DNA of 6,207 bases from JBAZOY01 sp041648505 (GCA_041648505.1 JBAZOY010000107.1:1-6207), one strand, 5' to 3'. Counted from the first letter of the stretch, positions 1-5,466 are shown. Notes: generated by a model from the sequence alone, not told the origin. Numbers and translations are program-made.

Positions 1-1281
1 CGGCGGCACGGTCGCATTCAGGCCGTGAAGTTTCGCCTGCAAAAGAGAGAATGCCGTTGATAAGGGATTACAGGGGCAAAGCCTGAGAGGCGGAACGCCG
101 GAGAGTTTTAACTGAAGCCTTGTATTGTTCATCAGGTCGTTATGCTCGTTCACCTGGTGGATTTTACGGCCGGGATATTTGCTCTTGAGTTTGGCCCCGA
201 TTTCGCTGCAGGCGCACGGACCGACAATAAGTATTTCGCCCGGCAGGTCCTCAAGATCGGCGTCTTCAAAACCTGAACCGTAAATCAAAGACCACCCGCC
301 CCTGCCGTTATAATCGTTATAAATCATTTCCTGTATTGCCTCTGTGTTCCCCTTGCAGCCTTCAACACAGGCCATTTTTTTACCGATAACAATACGGACG
401 TCCGGGTTGAATTTTCTCAATAATGTGTGAGGGATTTTCTTGTCGAACCTTGAAAGCGGAATGCCTTTAACCTCTATCTTGTCAATGTCGCCTTCACCCA
501 GACCTGCTTCGGCGCAGAGAGAAAGATGCAAAACCTCATCGATCGAATAACCGAATGTCCTTGCGCCAACGACATCCACAGCGAGTGTGTCTTTGCCGCC
601 AATAAGAATGTTGGTATCGAGCACAAGCTCCTTATTGAATGACAAGATGGGAATATGCCCGTGTGCGGTCGCCTTGACCCCTTCTATAATGCAGAAGTCC
701 GGCCTTGTCATGGCATATAAGGCTGCAAGCCTTTTGTGGAGTGTCCCATGCGAATGCGCTGCCATCCGGTCAGGCGCCACAGGAAATCCCTGCTGATTTT
801 TTACGCCGAGCGTCACAACCGCCATGGAGTGTGTTTTCAGTTTGGGCATGTCGATATAAAAGTTCTCGCCCCGGATGATTATTTCGTCATGAAGTCGTTT
901 TGAAACACGGATTTTTGTGCCGTCATTGAGGCCGACCGTTGCCATCTTTCCCTCATCCAGGTAAAGAGGCTCGGCGCCGTATTTCTTACAGAGCTTCGCA
1001 TAACCGATTACCTTATAGACAAGCCTTGTAAAATTGCCTCCGGTGCTGCCTTCCATGACCGATATGCGGTTATAGCCGTTATCGTTCAGATAGCCGAGCA
1101 TGGCATCCATCACATCTATGTCGGTATAGGCAAAAGGCGTAAAATGAACTGCATTGGGCTTGATGTAAACCCTGCCGCCGTTCTTCGGGATGACCTTGCC
1201 TATCCCTCCAAAAGCGCCGAATATTTCATCGAGGCAAGCACTGATCCCCTTTGTCGTATCTGCGATTACTACCTGTGTCAT
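1..1281 (-). CDS. DUF362 domain-containing protein, C-terminus off the left edge
   Basis: The frame is open from an ATG at 1281 to base 1, 427 codons with no stop, so the end of the gene lies outside the window. Recognised by hallmark DUF362 (PF04015) segments: residues 38-43 (VYIKPN), 146-166 (PKLKTH, then a VTLGVKNQQG stretch), 182-203 (a leucine-rich HKRLAALYA helix, then RPDFCIIEGV) and 228-240 (GGKDTLAVDVVGA). After about residue 300 a second part carries cysteines at 305, 309, 356, 358, 402 and 404 (CVEGC, CAC, CPC), which could bind metal or an Fe-S cluster; that is inference. No signal peptide or membrane segment is visible, so it is probably cytoplasmic. The start is supported by a strong Shine-Dalgarno. 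Family members are found in many anaerobes and their reaction is not established; I assign no function. Upstream and in the same frame lies a thiolase remnant. Confidence 0.88.
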   Translation of the reverse strand, partial: MTQVVIADTTKGISACLDEIFGAFGGIGKVIPKNGGRVYIKPNAVHFTPFAYTDIDVMDAMLGYLNDNGYNRISVMEGSTGGNFTRLVYKVIGYAKLCKKYGAEPLYLDEGKMATVGLNDGTKIRVSKRLHDEIIIRGENFYIDMPKLKTHSMAVVTLGVKNQQGFPVAPDRMAAHSHGTLHKRLAALYAMTRPDFCIIEGVKATAHGHIPILSFNKELVLDTNILIGGKDTLAVDVVGARTFGYSIDEVLHLSLCAEAGLGEGDIDKIEVKGIPLSRFDKKIPHTLLRKFNPDVRIVIGKKMACVEGCKGNTEAIQEMIYNDYNGRGGWSLIYGSGFEDADLEDLPGEILIVGPCACSEIGAKLKSKYPGRKIHQVNEHNDLMNNTRLQLKLSGVPPLRLCPCNPLSTAFSLLQAKLHGLNATVPP

Positions 1282-1497
1282 ATAATTCCCCTCCTTCCCG
1301 ATACTGCCGCCTCCTTTGTCTGCCGGACCGATCCCGGCGCCTTCCACCTGGCGTTTGCCGGCTCCTCCGTGAAGTTGCAAGACCAATTCGTAAATCTGAG
1401 CCAGGCCGGGCACGCCGATGGGATGACCGCTGGCCTCCGGTCCGCCGCTGGTATTTAACGGCAGTTTATCCCCCAGGACGGTAACACGGGGGGTCGA
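1282..1497 (-). pseudogene. Thiolase (SCP-x-type acetyl-CoA acyltransferase) C-terminal remnant
   Basis: Minus-strand translation from about 1485 to 1282 gives a clear thiolase C-terminal domain: LPLNTSGGPEASGHPIG (with the conserved NTSGG and GHPxG motifs), then GLAQIYELVLQLHG, a KRQVEGAGIGPAD segment and GGGSIGKEG. In intact thiolases this region carries active-site residues that help form or cleave the acyl-CoA C-C bond. Here only about 65 codons of the usual about 390 remain. The upstream part is absent: beyond 1497 the sequence is repeat copy A, and the frame meets a TGA at 1516-1518. No ATG occurs between that stop and 1281. The last residues (EGNY) run without a stop into the DUF362 start codon, so the native thiolase end is also missing or merged. 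It cannot be a working enzyme as it stands. A read-through thiolase-tail/DUF362 fusion is possible but less likely, given the strong ribosome site at 1288-1296. Confidence 0.8.
1288..1296 (-). promoter_or_regulatory. Strong Shine-Dalgarno of the DUF362 gene
   Basis: On the minus strand AAGGAGGGG precedes the ATG at 1281 with a short A/T spacer. It fixes the start at 1281 rather than at a GTG or TTG further up the same open frame. The site lies inside the coding sequence of the thiolase remnant (its IGKEG codons). Confidence 0.8.
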
Positions 1498-1563
1498 AAA
1501 TATATTTCTTACGTATCACACTTCTTAATTTCAATAAAGTCCCGCTTATTTTATCAATCTGTT
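1497..1563. repeat. Dispersed repeat R, truncated copy A
   Basis: A/T-rich sequence matching the outer half of copies B and C. The shared core is TATCACA, TTCTTAATTT, AATAAAGTCC and TTTATCAAT in that order. Against copy C about 50 of 60 positions agree by eye. The inner half of R (about 70 bases in B and C) is missing and replaced by thiolase sequence. It has the same orientation as B and C. Confidence 0.75.
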
Positions 1564-1595
1564 CGGCGCTCAGGGAAAAACTCCGGGAAAGAATA

Positions 1596-1636
1596 CTTGA
1601 AATTATTGGTAAATTAAATCAGGGTGGATAAAAAAG
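1596..1636. repeat. Repeat L1, left inverted end of the RelE/ParE module
   Basis: Bases 1601-1636 match 4653-4688 (L2) at 33 of 36 positions, including an identical final 16 bases through GGGTGGATAAAAAAG. The outer part, 1596-1623, read on the plus strand, also matches the minus-strand reading of copy C's outer end (5648 to 5622) at about 24 of 28 positions with one gap, so L and R ends form an imperfect inverted repeat. The last A-tract is also the T-tract of the terminator at 1628-1665. Confidence 0.7.
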
Positions 1637-1665
1637 GGGCAACAGGCAATAAGCCAGCGCCCCTT
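1628..1665 (-). terminator. Rho-independent terminator of the RelE/ParE operon
   Basis: Reading the minus strand just after the toxin stop: a stem AAGGGGC (1634-1640) with GCCCCTT (1659-1665), an inner GGC/GCC pair around a 5-base loop, then six T (1635-1630) and ATCC. It lies five bases past the toxin stop codon. Confidence 0.8.
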
Positions 1666-1669
1666 GAGT

Positions 1670-1987
1670 TCAGGTGAAGCGCCTGGATTGCCCAGTTTCC
1701 AATGACTGTCTAATCTTCTTAGGGTCGCGGCGTAAGTCGAGTACCCTATACACTACAACCACAGCTTCCTCTTCAAGCCGGTAATAGATGGCGTATGGGA
1801 ATCTCTTGGAGAGCATGCGATGATATCCGAAAACCTTTGTGTGGATTCCACTATAAAGCATCAAAGAGTCAATGTCGGAAAACAGAGAATCAAAGAAGTA
1901 TTCTCCCAACCCTTCCCCTTGTTTCTCATAGAACAATCTCCCATCGGATAAATCTTCTAGTGCGGAAGAAAGCAGCTTGATTCTCAT
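1670..1987 (-). CDS. RelE/ParE-family toxin
   Basis: 105 residues, the normal size for the superfamily. Recognisable parts are FYEKQGEGLGEYFFDSLF (19-36, the ParE-like N-terminal helices), KRFPYAIYYRLE (61-72, the central strands) and VYRVLDLRRDP (79-89, the C-terminal strand with basic residues). RelE members cleave mRNA in the ribosome and ParE members poison DNA gyrase; the FYE..GLG.YF pattern followed by KRFPY looks more ParE-like, but the target cannot be read from sequence. Its ATG overlaps the antitoxin stop (ATGA, 1984-1987), so translation is probably coupled, and a terminator follows at once. The pair would act as a stability or stress module in the cytoplasm, with the toxin held by the upstream gene product. 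Confidence 0.9.
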   Translation of the reverse strand: MRIKLLSSALEDLSDGRLFYEKQGEGLGEYFFDSLFSDIDSLMLYSGIHTKVFGYHRMLSKRFPYAIYYRLEEEAVVVVYRVLDLRRDPKKIRQSLETGQSRRFT

Positions 1988-2202
1988 TCGAATCGTTCCC
2001 GGAGTTCCTTTTGTGCGGCTTTCCAGTCAACAATCTTCTCCTGGCCCAAACCTAACCGACGTTCTGTTTCCTGCAGAGCTTTTTGATGCCAGTCAGGGGA
2101 CTCAACTTCTTCAGCTTCCCTTGACAGATCTTCCCAAATAGCTTCCATCATCTTTAATTTCTCTTCTCTGGAAAGGTGTTTTATTTCTATTATATTTTGC
2201 AT
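1984..2202 (-). CDS. Antitoxin of the RelE/ParE pair (addiction module protein, PF09720-like)
   Basis: 72 residues from the ATG at 2202. The pattern LSREEKLKMMEAIWEDLS (10-27), then PDWH (36-39), an L..TERRLG segment, a conserved W60 and a C-terminal LRERF fits the short unstable antitoxins of the addiction-module family. The N-terminus (IIEIKHLSREEK) would dimerise and the C-terminus would wrap the toxin; this is family knowledge. An in-frame ATG at 2241 would add 13 residues, but I reject it: its Shine-Dalgarno-like AGAGG abuts the codon, and the best promoter would start transcription downstream of it. The chosen start has AAAGG about 9-10 bases upstream. It is the first gene of a two-gene operon with the toxin. 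Confidence 0.85.
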   Translation of the reverse strand: MQNIIEIKHLSREEKLKMMEAIWEDLSREAEEVESPDWHQKALQETERRLGLGQEKIVDWKAAQKELRERFE

Positions 2203-2231
2203 GATGTAATAGCCTTTTGTTTTTATTTTAA

Positions 2232-2260
2232 AAAGTAGCATCCTCTTTGGTGGATGTCAA
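2232..2260 (-). promoter_or_regulatory. Probable sigma-70 promoter of the RelE/ParE operon
   Basis: On the minus strand a consensus -35 TTGACA (2260-2255) is followed after 17 bases by TACTTT (2237-2232). The -10 is weak but the spacing is ideal. Predicted transcription starts near 2225, giving a leader of about 20 bases before the ATG at 2202. Confidence 0.55.
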
Positions 2261-2280
2261 AATCATTATCATGGGCGAAC

Positions 2281-2417
2281 ATTATATATTAAATTGCTTC
2301 TCGTTTTTACACGAGGGTATCAATTTCAATAAAATACTGGAGATTTAAAATACATTTTTTGCTTATCACAATTCTTTATTTTAATAAAGTTCTGTTTTTT
2401 TTATCTATATTTTAAAG
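2281..2417. repeat. Dispersed repeat R, full copy B
   Basis: About 135 A/T-rich bases aligning end to end with copy C (5514-5648). Shared blocks in order are ATTATAT, TTAA.TTG, GAGG.TATCAATTT, AATA.AATAC, TTATCACAATTCTT, TTTTAATAAAGT and the outer TTTATC.ATATTTT. No reading frame crosses it. Its inner end carries TATAAT on the minus strand (2286-2281), pointing towards the toxin-antitoxin operon; a small hairpin CTCGT/ACGAG (2300-2315) lies inside. The outer end, 2391-2417, is an imperfect inverse of L1. Confidence 0.75.
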
Positions 2418-2542
2418 CTCCCCGCCACAAGCAGCGGTGATTGCGCTCGATGTTTCGGTTCAAAAGATTATTTTTGTCCGGTTTGATTTGATTCCTGCCG
2501 TAAGGCCGTCGGAACGAGAGAGCTAGTGTAAGCGGCTTCAGC
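2418..2542. other. Intergenic stretch downstream of the AbiE-like operon
   Basis: No credible gene. On the minus strand, which is the direction of the AbiE-like operon, there is an imperfect hairpin at 2419-2440 (stem CCGC/GCGG plus two G-U pairs, loop CUUG). It is followed by GCTTTAAAAT, too poor a T-tract for a confident terminator. It may be a decayed terminator, about 100 bases past the operon's stop. Confidence 0.3.
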
Positions 2543-3409
2543 TCATTCGGGAAACAGCTCATGCAGGGCGGACATGAATTCATCGATCTGCAATTCGTGG
2601 CGGTAGTAACGACTTTCCCTCAACCGGATCATTCCCAGGCGGTCAAGGGAGGAAAAGAGTTTAGCTACTAAACGCCCCGCTTCCCTGATGTATGGTTCAT
2701 CACTGTATTGATCATGCAATTCGAGGGCTTGTTCCCACTCATTCTCGGTTATAGTGGCCATGATGGTATATAAATCGAGAGCATGGTAGCGTCCGAATTC
2801 TTTGTCCGTATCGTTGAGCCTGTCTCTGAAAGCAAACAGCTTCATCATTAAGAATGTGTACGGATGCGGCAAAAAGACCTCAGCGTGCCATGACTCCCCT
2901 GTACCGAGTTTTCCATCAAACGATACAGGTAACAGCCCTTCCTCCAATGTCAGCGCTTCATCAACAGGGTGGGCGTGAATACCAATAGAAGGATTGGGTC
3001 GGGCGCGACGGGCGTCCGCTCTCACAGAAGTGCCTTCAAAACGGTTTTGCGGACCCGTAAGAATATCTATCTTGATGCTGCCCGCTACAGCGCCTCCCTG
3101 ACCGGGTTTCACAAACTGGTATTTCTCTGCACCTTTAACAACCTTGTATCCCAGCCTGGTAATCGCCTCTGCAAGTGGTTTGAGTTTCGCCGGTTCAATA
3201 AGAAGTTCCGGCCGCAAAAACAAGTCGAGGTCGTTTGTGGAACGCGGTTCAGGCCATTGCCGAAAAAGGGTTCGCACTTCCATTCGGAGCACATGGTCGG
3301 TCTTGAGATAGATGCCGAAACCTCCGCCGATAATAAGCTTCACATCGGTGCCCTGAAGTTCGTAAAGCAGGTCGAGCAATGCCGTTTGAAGGCCGGACAC
3401 CGTGATCAT
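2543..3409 (-). CDS. AbiEii/AbiGii-type nucleotidyltransferase toxin
   Basis: 288 residues, normal for the family. The nucleotidyltransferase fold is visible. The glycine motif IIGGGFGIYL is at 26-35, and RSTNDLDLFL at 56-65 supplies the paired carboxylates D60 and D62. KIDILTG at 113-119 supplies the third, D115. The later helical motif MMKLFAFRDR (188-197), followed by DTDKEFGRYHALDLY (K203, D212), matches the conserved lysine/aspartate region of AbiEii. Characterised members of the family transfer nucleotides (to tRNA in the MenT group) and stop growth, in some hosts during phage infection; the substrate here is unknown. All catalytic residues are present, so it should be active. The start overlaps the upstream gene's stop (ATGA, 3406-3409), with AGGTG as ribosome site, so the two are translationally coupled. 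Confidence 0.88.
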   Translation of the reverse strand: MITVSGLQTALLDLLYELQGTDVKLIIGGGFGIYLKTDHVLRMEVRTLFRQWPEPRSTNDLDLFLRPELLIEPAKLKPLAEAITRLGYKVVKGAEKYQFVKPGQGGAVAGSIKIDILTGPQNRFEGTSVRADARRARPNPSIGIHAHPVDEALTLEEGLLPVSFDGKLGTGESWHAEVFLPHPYTFLMMKLFAFRDRLNDTDKEFGRYHALDLYTIMATITENEWEQALELHDQYSDEPYIREAGRLVAKLFSSLDRLGMIRLRESRYYRHELQIDEFMSALHELFPE

Positions 3410-4497
3410 GTCTGCACCTGCGGAAAATTCTTCAAGATAGATGACATTACCTGTTCGGCGGTCTCTTTATCCCTCTTGTCGCCTGTCATCAACTCCAGGT
3501 ATACCTGTACAGGGGAGGTCCATCGGAAGTCTCCCTCATTCCTTGCATCAAAATAGACCGTTTCATCGCCCGTTTCGACTAGTTCGAGGTTCGGAAATCG
3601 ATCCATTTGATTTCCCGGCAATAGTGAAAGCAGTCTCTCAACACACGGGCAGTAAACGGATAACAGATCCCCCCGCTGCATCACGGCGTATTGCCCGACT
3701 GATGATGTTCCTGAAGCCACAAGGGGCAGATCCAGTTTCTGCGACAAATTCATCAGCAATTTCCGGAGCGGCCCACGATCCTCCGGGACCTTGAGGCGGA
3801 GCCGCTCTTTTATGTTCGGCAGGACATAGTTTTCATCCAGTTTTTCCAATAGCCTGTCGGGTTGCAGCAGGCTAATGGTATCTTTGCGCGTAATGATCAG
3901 ATCCTCTTCCAGCATTTTCAGCGCCTTAGACACAGTCGAAAGGCTCATGGGCTTCTTATCCCAACTGTTCACCAGCAGGTTGCGTCTATTGATCTCTGAG
4001 CAAATCTCCTGAACAGTGTCGTAACCGGAACGGACAAGGAAAACCCTCCCGACCATGGAAGTGTTCTTGCGATAGATATTCTTGATCGGAGCCGAGGAGG
4101 AAAATCGATTCTTCCCGCCGTTGCGAAATACTCCAAATATGCCCGGAACCACCACAACACCGTTACCGCATAAGTCTATGCCGCTGATACCTTCCCGCTC
4201 CAGATCCTCCAATTGTCGTTCATTGAGGAAAGGCATAAACAACATGGGACTGTATCCCTTCCGGAGCTGCGAAATTTTCAGCAGGTTCAGCCCATCCTGA
4301 AACGCCTTGGGCGTAGAAAGGGACTTACATTCAACGGCGAACTTTGCTTTGCCTTTGCGCCATGATGCTTCCACAAGCGCATCGAGCCGACGGTTTCCAT
4401 CAACCTCCAATTGGCCTTCCAGAAAGCGAAAAGACAGAGGAGAGAGGGCAACCTTGCCGCTCCGCAACTGGTCGAGCATTTCTCTTTTTGTAGGCAT
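3406..4497 (-). CDS. AbiEi-like antitoxin and transcriptional regulator
   Basis: 363 residues from the ATG at 4497. The N-terminal part has LDALVEASW (38-46) and FAVECKS (53-59), a D...ExK arrangement recalling the PD-(D/E)xK nuclease fold. Residues 82-119 (from YSPMLFMPFLNERQLEDL through GIDLCGNGVVVVPG) are the typical AbiEi block ending in IDxxGN. A winged helix-turn-helix follows at about 148-200 (TVQEICSEIN, SLSTVSKALKMLEED), then a C-terminal domain with WTSPVQVYLEL near 335. In known AbiE systems this protein represses its own operon and neutralises AbiEii. Start choice: GGAGG at 4509-4513 sits 11 bases before 4497. An ATG at 4515 has only AGGA close by, and a TTG at 4557 would lie outside the operator. 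The 4496-4551 operator covers both ATGs, which fits autorepression. Confidence 0.85.
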   Translation of the reverse strand: MPTKREMLDQLRSGKVALSPLSFRFLEGQLEVDGNRRLDALVEASWRKGKAKFAVECKSLSTPKAFQDGLNLLKISQLRKGYSPMLFMPFLNERQLEDLEREGISGIDLCGNGVVVVPGIFGVFRNGGKNRFSSSAPIKNIYRKNTSMVGRVFLVRSGYDTVQEICSEINRRNLLVNSWDKKPMSLSTVSKALKMLEEDLIITRKDTISLLQPDRLLEKLDENYVLPNIKERLRLKVPEDRGPLRKLLMNLSQKLDLPLVASGTSSVGQYAVMQRGDLLSVYCPCVERLLSLLPGNQMDRFPNLELVETGDETVYFDARNEGDFRWTSPVQVYLELMTGDKRDKETAEQVMSSILKNFPQVQT

Positions 4498-4551
4498 TTT
4501 CCTGAATTCCTCCATTTTCCTAAACAGGAATATGGCATTATTCAGGAAAAT
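4496..4551. promoter_or_regulatory. Four-half-site operator at the AbiEi-like start
   Basis: A 56-base dyad centred at 4523.5. The outer arms are a perfect 12-base inverted repeat, ATTTTCCTGAAT (4496-4507) and ATTCAGGAAAAT (4540-4551). The inner arms are CCAT.TTCCT (4512-4521) and AGGAA.ATGG (4526-4535), with one mismatch and the same centre. ATTTTCCT therefore occurs twice in one direction (4496 and 4514, 18 bases apart) and AGGAA(T/A)AT twice in the other. It overlaps the ribosome site and both candidate ATG starts. Binding by the gene's own winged-helix product is inferred from AbiEi autoregulation. Confidence 0.75.
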
Positions 4552-4557
4552 ATGCAA

Positions 4558-4652
4558 GCTTTATCTTGTTCATCATATTGTCCAAATAATTTTTCCGAAG
4601 GTTTTCCTTAAAACGGGACCGTTTCCATAGTTGTTTACAATTAATTATGGAT
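4558..4652. other. Leader region of the AbiE-like operon
   Basis: A/T-rich, with no reading frame I believe in. The operon's promoter must lie here, but I cannot choose one: TTGGAC on the minus strand has only poorly placed -10 candidates (ATAAAG, TATTTT). It shows no recognisable R repeat, unlike the leaders of the other two toxin-antitoxin operons. Confidence 0.4.
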
Positions 4653-4688
4653 AAATATTGGTGAATGAAATCAGGGTGGATAAAAAAG
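4653..4688. repeat. Repeat L2, left inverted end of the BrnT module
   Basis: 36 bases matching L1 (1601-1636) at 33 positions, ending in the same AATCAGGGTGGATAAAAAAG block. Its outer AAATATTGGTGAAT is an imperfect inverse of copy C's outer end (plus-strand ATTTATCAATATTT region, 5629-5644). Confidence 0.7.
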
Positions 4689-4730
4689 ACGTGCGCCTGT
4701 CCGGCAGTTATTCTGCCATGGCAGGCGCGC
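4682..4730 (-). terminator. Probable rho-independent terminator of the BrnT operon
   Basis: On the minus strand a long stem GCGCCTG/CAGGCGC (4693-4699 with 4722-4728), with an inner GGCAG/CTGCC pair (4703-4707 with 4713-4717) around a 5-base loop, then ACGTC and six T (4687-4682). The gap of five bases before the T-tract is slightly long. The layout (outer stem, inner stem, A/T loop of five, T6 then ATCCACC) mirrors the terminator at 1628-1665. Confidence 0.65.
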
Positions 4731-4783
4731 TTCATATGTCAACAAAACACGAGCCTCTTGAAAGAGTGCCCAGTTTTGTCCCG

Positions 4784-4803
4784 GTTTGGCTCCCCGGCAC
4801 GGA
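4784..4803 (-). repeat. Fragment identical to the tRNA-Asn 3' end
   Basis: Twenty bases matching the 3' end of tRNA-Asn plus four flanking bases (6033-6052) at 19 of 20 positions. On the minus strand it reads TCCGTGCCGGGGAGCCAAAC, including the CCA end. The rest of the tRNA is absent. It lies in the loop of an 8-base inverted repeat, AGTGCCCA (4765-4772) and TGGGCACT (4810-4817). It could be an old integration footprint or a tRNA-derived relic. Confidence 0.5.
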
Positions 4804-4841
4804 TGAAGTTGGGCACTGGGAACAGGTTGTTATTATTTAAT

Positions 4842-4907
4842 ATTCAATGACCAAGCTCGGTGGCGGTGGGCTTGCTCGCTGTCCGCTGTAACGATTTGAT
4901 GTTAGGC
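4842..4907 (-). other. Degenerate attC-like site at the end of the BrnT-partner gene (tentative)
   Basis: On the minus strand GCCTAAC (4907-4901), which contains the gene's TAA stop, fits the integron consensus RYYYAAC. After 66 bases the site could end in ATTGAAT (4848-4842), one base from GTTRRRY. CAAGC/GCTTG complementarity lies between. The two core sites pair poorly, so this may be a decayed site or chance. Confidence 0.2.
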
Positions 4908-5201
4908 TCCCTTCGCCTTTACTCTCTGCTTTTTGGGCAGCAGTGGAATTAAACAACGCAAAGCCCTATTCACGGATTCCGAGTCTGGAAAATACGTTCG
5001 AATATCTGGTTCTAGAACAACTGCGCCTTCTTTTGGCATCACATCCTTAACAACGGTTGTACCATCCGCCTTATGAATAGTGATTGTATACCCAGCTTGC
5101 ATGGCTTTGTAGTGCTTGCCACGCACTCCACCCGTAAAATCATATTCGGCACGCATATCGTTGTCCTTCACCTGTACTATTTTAGTTACTGCCTTCTTCA
5201 T
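4902..5201 (-). CDS. Probable antitoxin partner of the BrnT-like toxin
   Basis: 99 residues. Recognised by MRAEYDFTGGVRGKHY (16-31) and VVLEPDIRTYFPDSESVNRALR (61-82). This family is commonly found directly after BrnT-like toxins and differs from the ribbon-helix-helix BrnA. The Y/F-rich EYDFTGGVRGK segment and the DPDI..FPDSE..N.ALR tail are its usual signature; the middle (33-60) is a strand-rich insert with ITIHKADGTTVV. I infer that it neutralises the toxin; I know of no recognisable DNA-binding domain in it. The ATG at 5201 lies 20 bases inside the toxin gene with GGAGA eight bases upstream, so translation is coupled. The basic tail (KKQRVKAKGA) is followed by a TAA that falls in an attC-like GCCTAAC. 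Confidence 0.8.
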   Translation of the reverse strand: MKKAVTKIVQVKDNDMRAEYDFTGGVRGKHYKAMQAGYTITIHKADGTTVVKDVMPKEGAVVLEPDIRTYFPDSESVNRALRCLIPLLPKKQRVKAKGA

Positions 5202-5466
5202 AAAGTTTTCTCTCCGATGGTGTTGCTTTACGGCAACTGATAATACGAATGATCGAGCTGCGTTCGGTATAAACTACTACCAGCACACGTCCCCTCTCAG
5301 AACTACCAATGTCAATATACCGTTGCTCCTCCACTGAGTGGTCGGGGTCTGGTATTGTAAATGAAAAGGGATCGATGAAAACCGTTCTGGCTTCAGTAAA
5401 ACTAACTCTGTGCTTTTTGAGATTCTCTTTGGCTTTCTCTTCGTCCCATTCAAAACCCAATCTCAT
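5182..5466 (-). CDS. BrnT-family ribonuclease toxin
   Basis: 94 residues, normal for BrnT. The N-terminal FEWDEEKAKENLKKHRVSF (5-23), then the ARTVFIDPF segment and the IPDPDHSVEEQRY block (38-50), the GRVLVVVYTER strand (59-69) and the RIISCRKATPSERKLYEE ending (74-91) are all family hallmarks. BrnT proteins adopt a RelE-like fold and cut RNA to stop translation; the conserved basic and aromatic residues are present, so it is probably active. The start at 5466 has AAAGGA six bases upstream. Unlike in the Brucella BrnTA pair, the partner is not BrnA. The toxin gene comes first, as is usual for BrnT operons. The leader lies between the start and repeat copy C. Confidence 0.9.
   Translation of the reverse strand: MRLGFEWDEEKAKENLKKHRVSFTEARTVFIDPFSFTIPDPDHSVEEQRYIDIGSSERGRVLVVVYTERSSIIRIISCRKATPSERKLYEEGSN

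Noticed and set aside
1144..1484. Plus-strand reading frames over the DUF362 start and thiolase tail
   Set aside because: They are shadows: the minus strand of the same bases encodes clear thiolase and DUF362 motifs, and the plus frames match nothing I know.
2401..2583. Minus-strand frame of about 60 codons between repeat B and the AbiEii-like gene
   Set aside because: It overlaps the end of the AbiEii-like gene, begins inside it without a ribosome site, and has low-complexity repeat-like composition.
2969..3556. 195-codon plus-strand frame antisense to the AbiEii- and AbiEi-like genes
   Set aside because: The minus strand carries the nucleotidyltransferase catalytic motifs here; the plus frame shows no domain.
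4498..4557. Longer N-terminus of the AbiEi-like protein from TTG at 4557 or ATG at 4515
   Set aside because: The best Shine-Dalgarno (4509-4513) serves 4497. The 4515 start remains possible; the TTG would make the whole operator coding sequence.
4658..4850. Short plus-strand frames over the BrnT terminator and the tRNA-end fragment
   Set aside because: They are made of a terminator hairpin, an inverted repeat and repeat L2; no ribosome site or domain.
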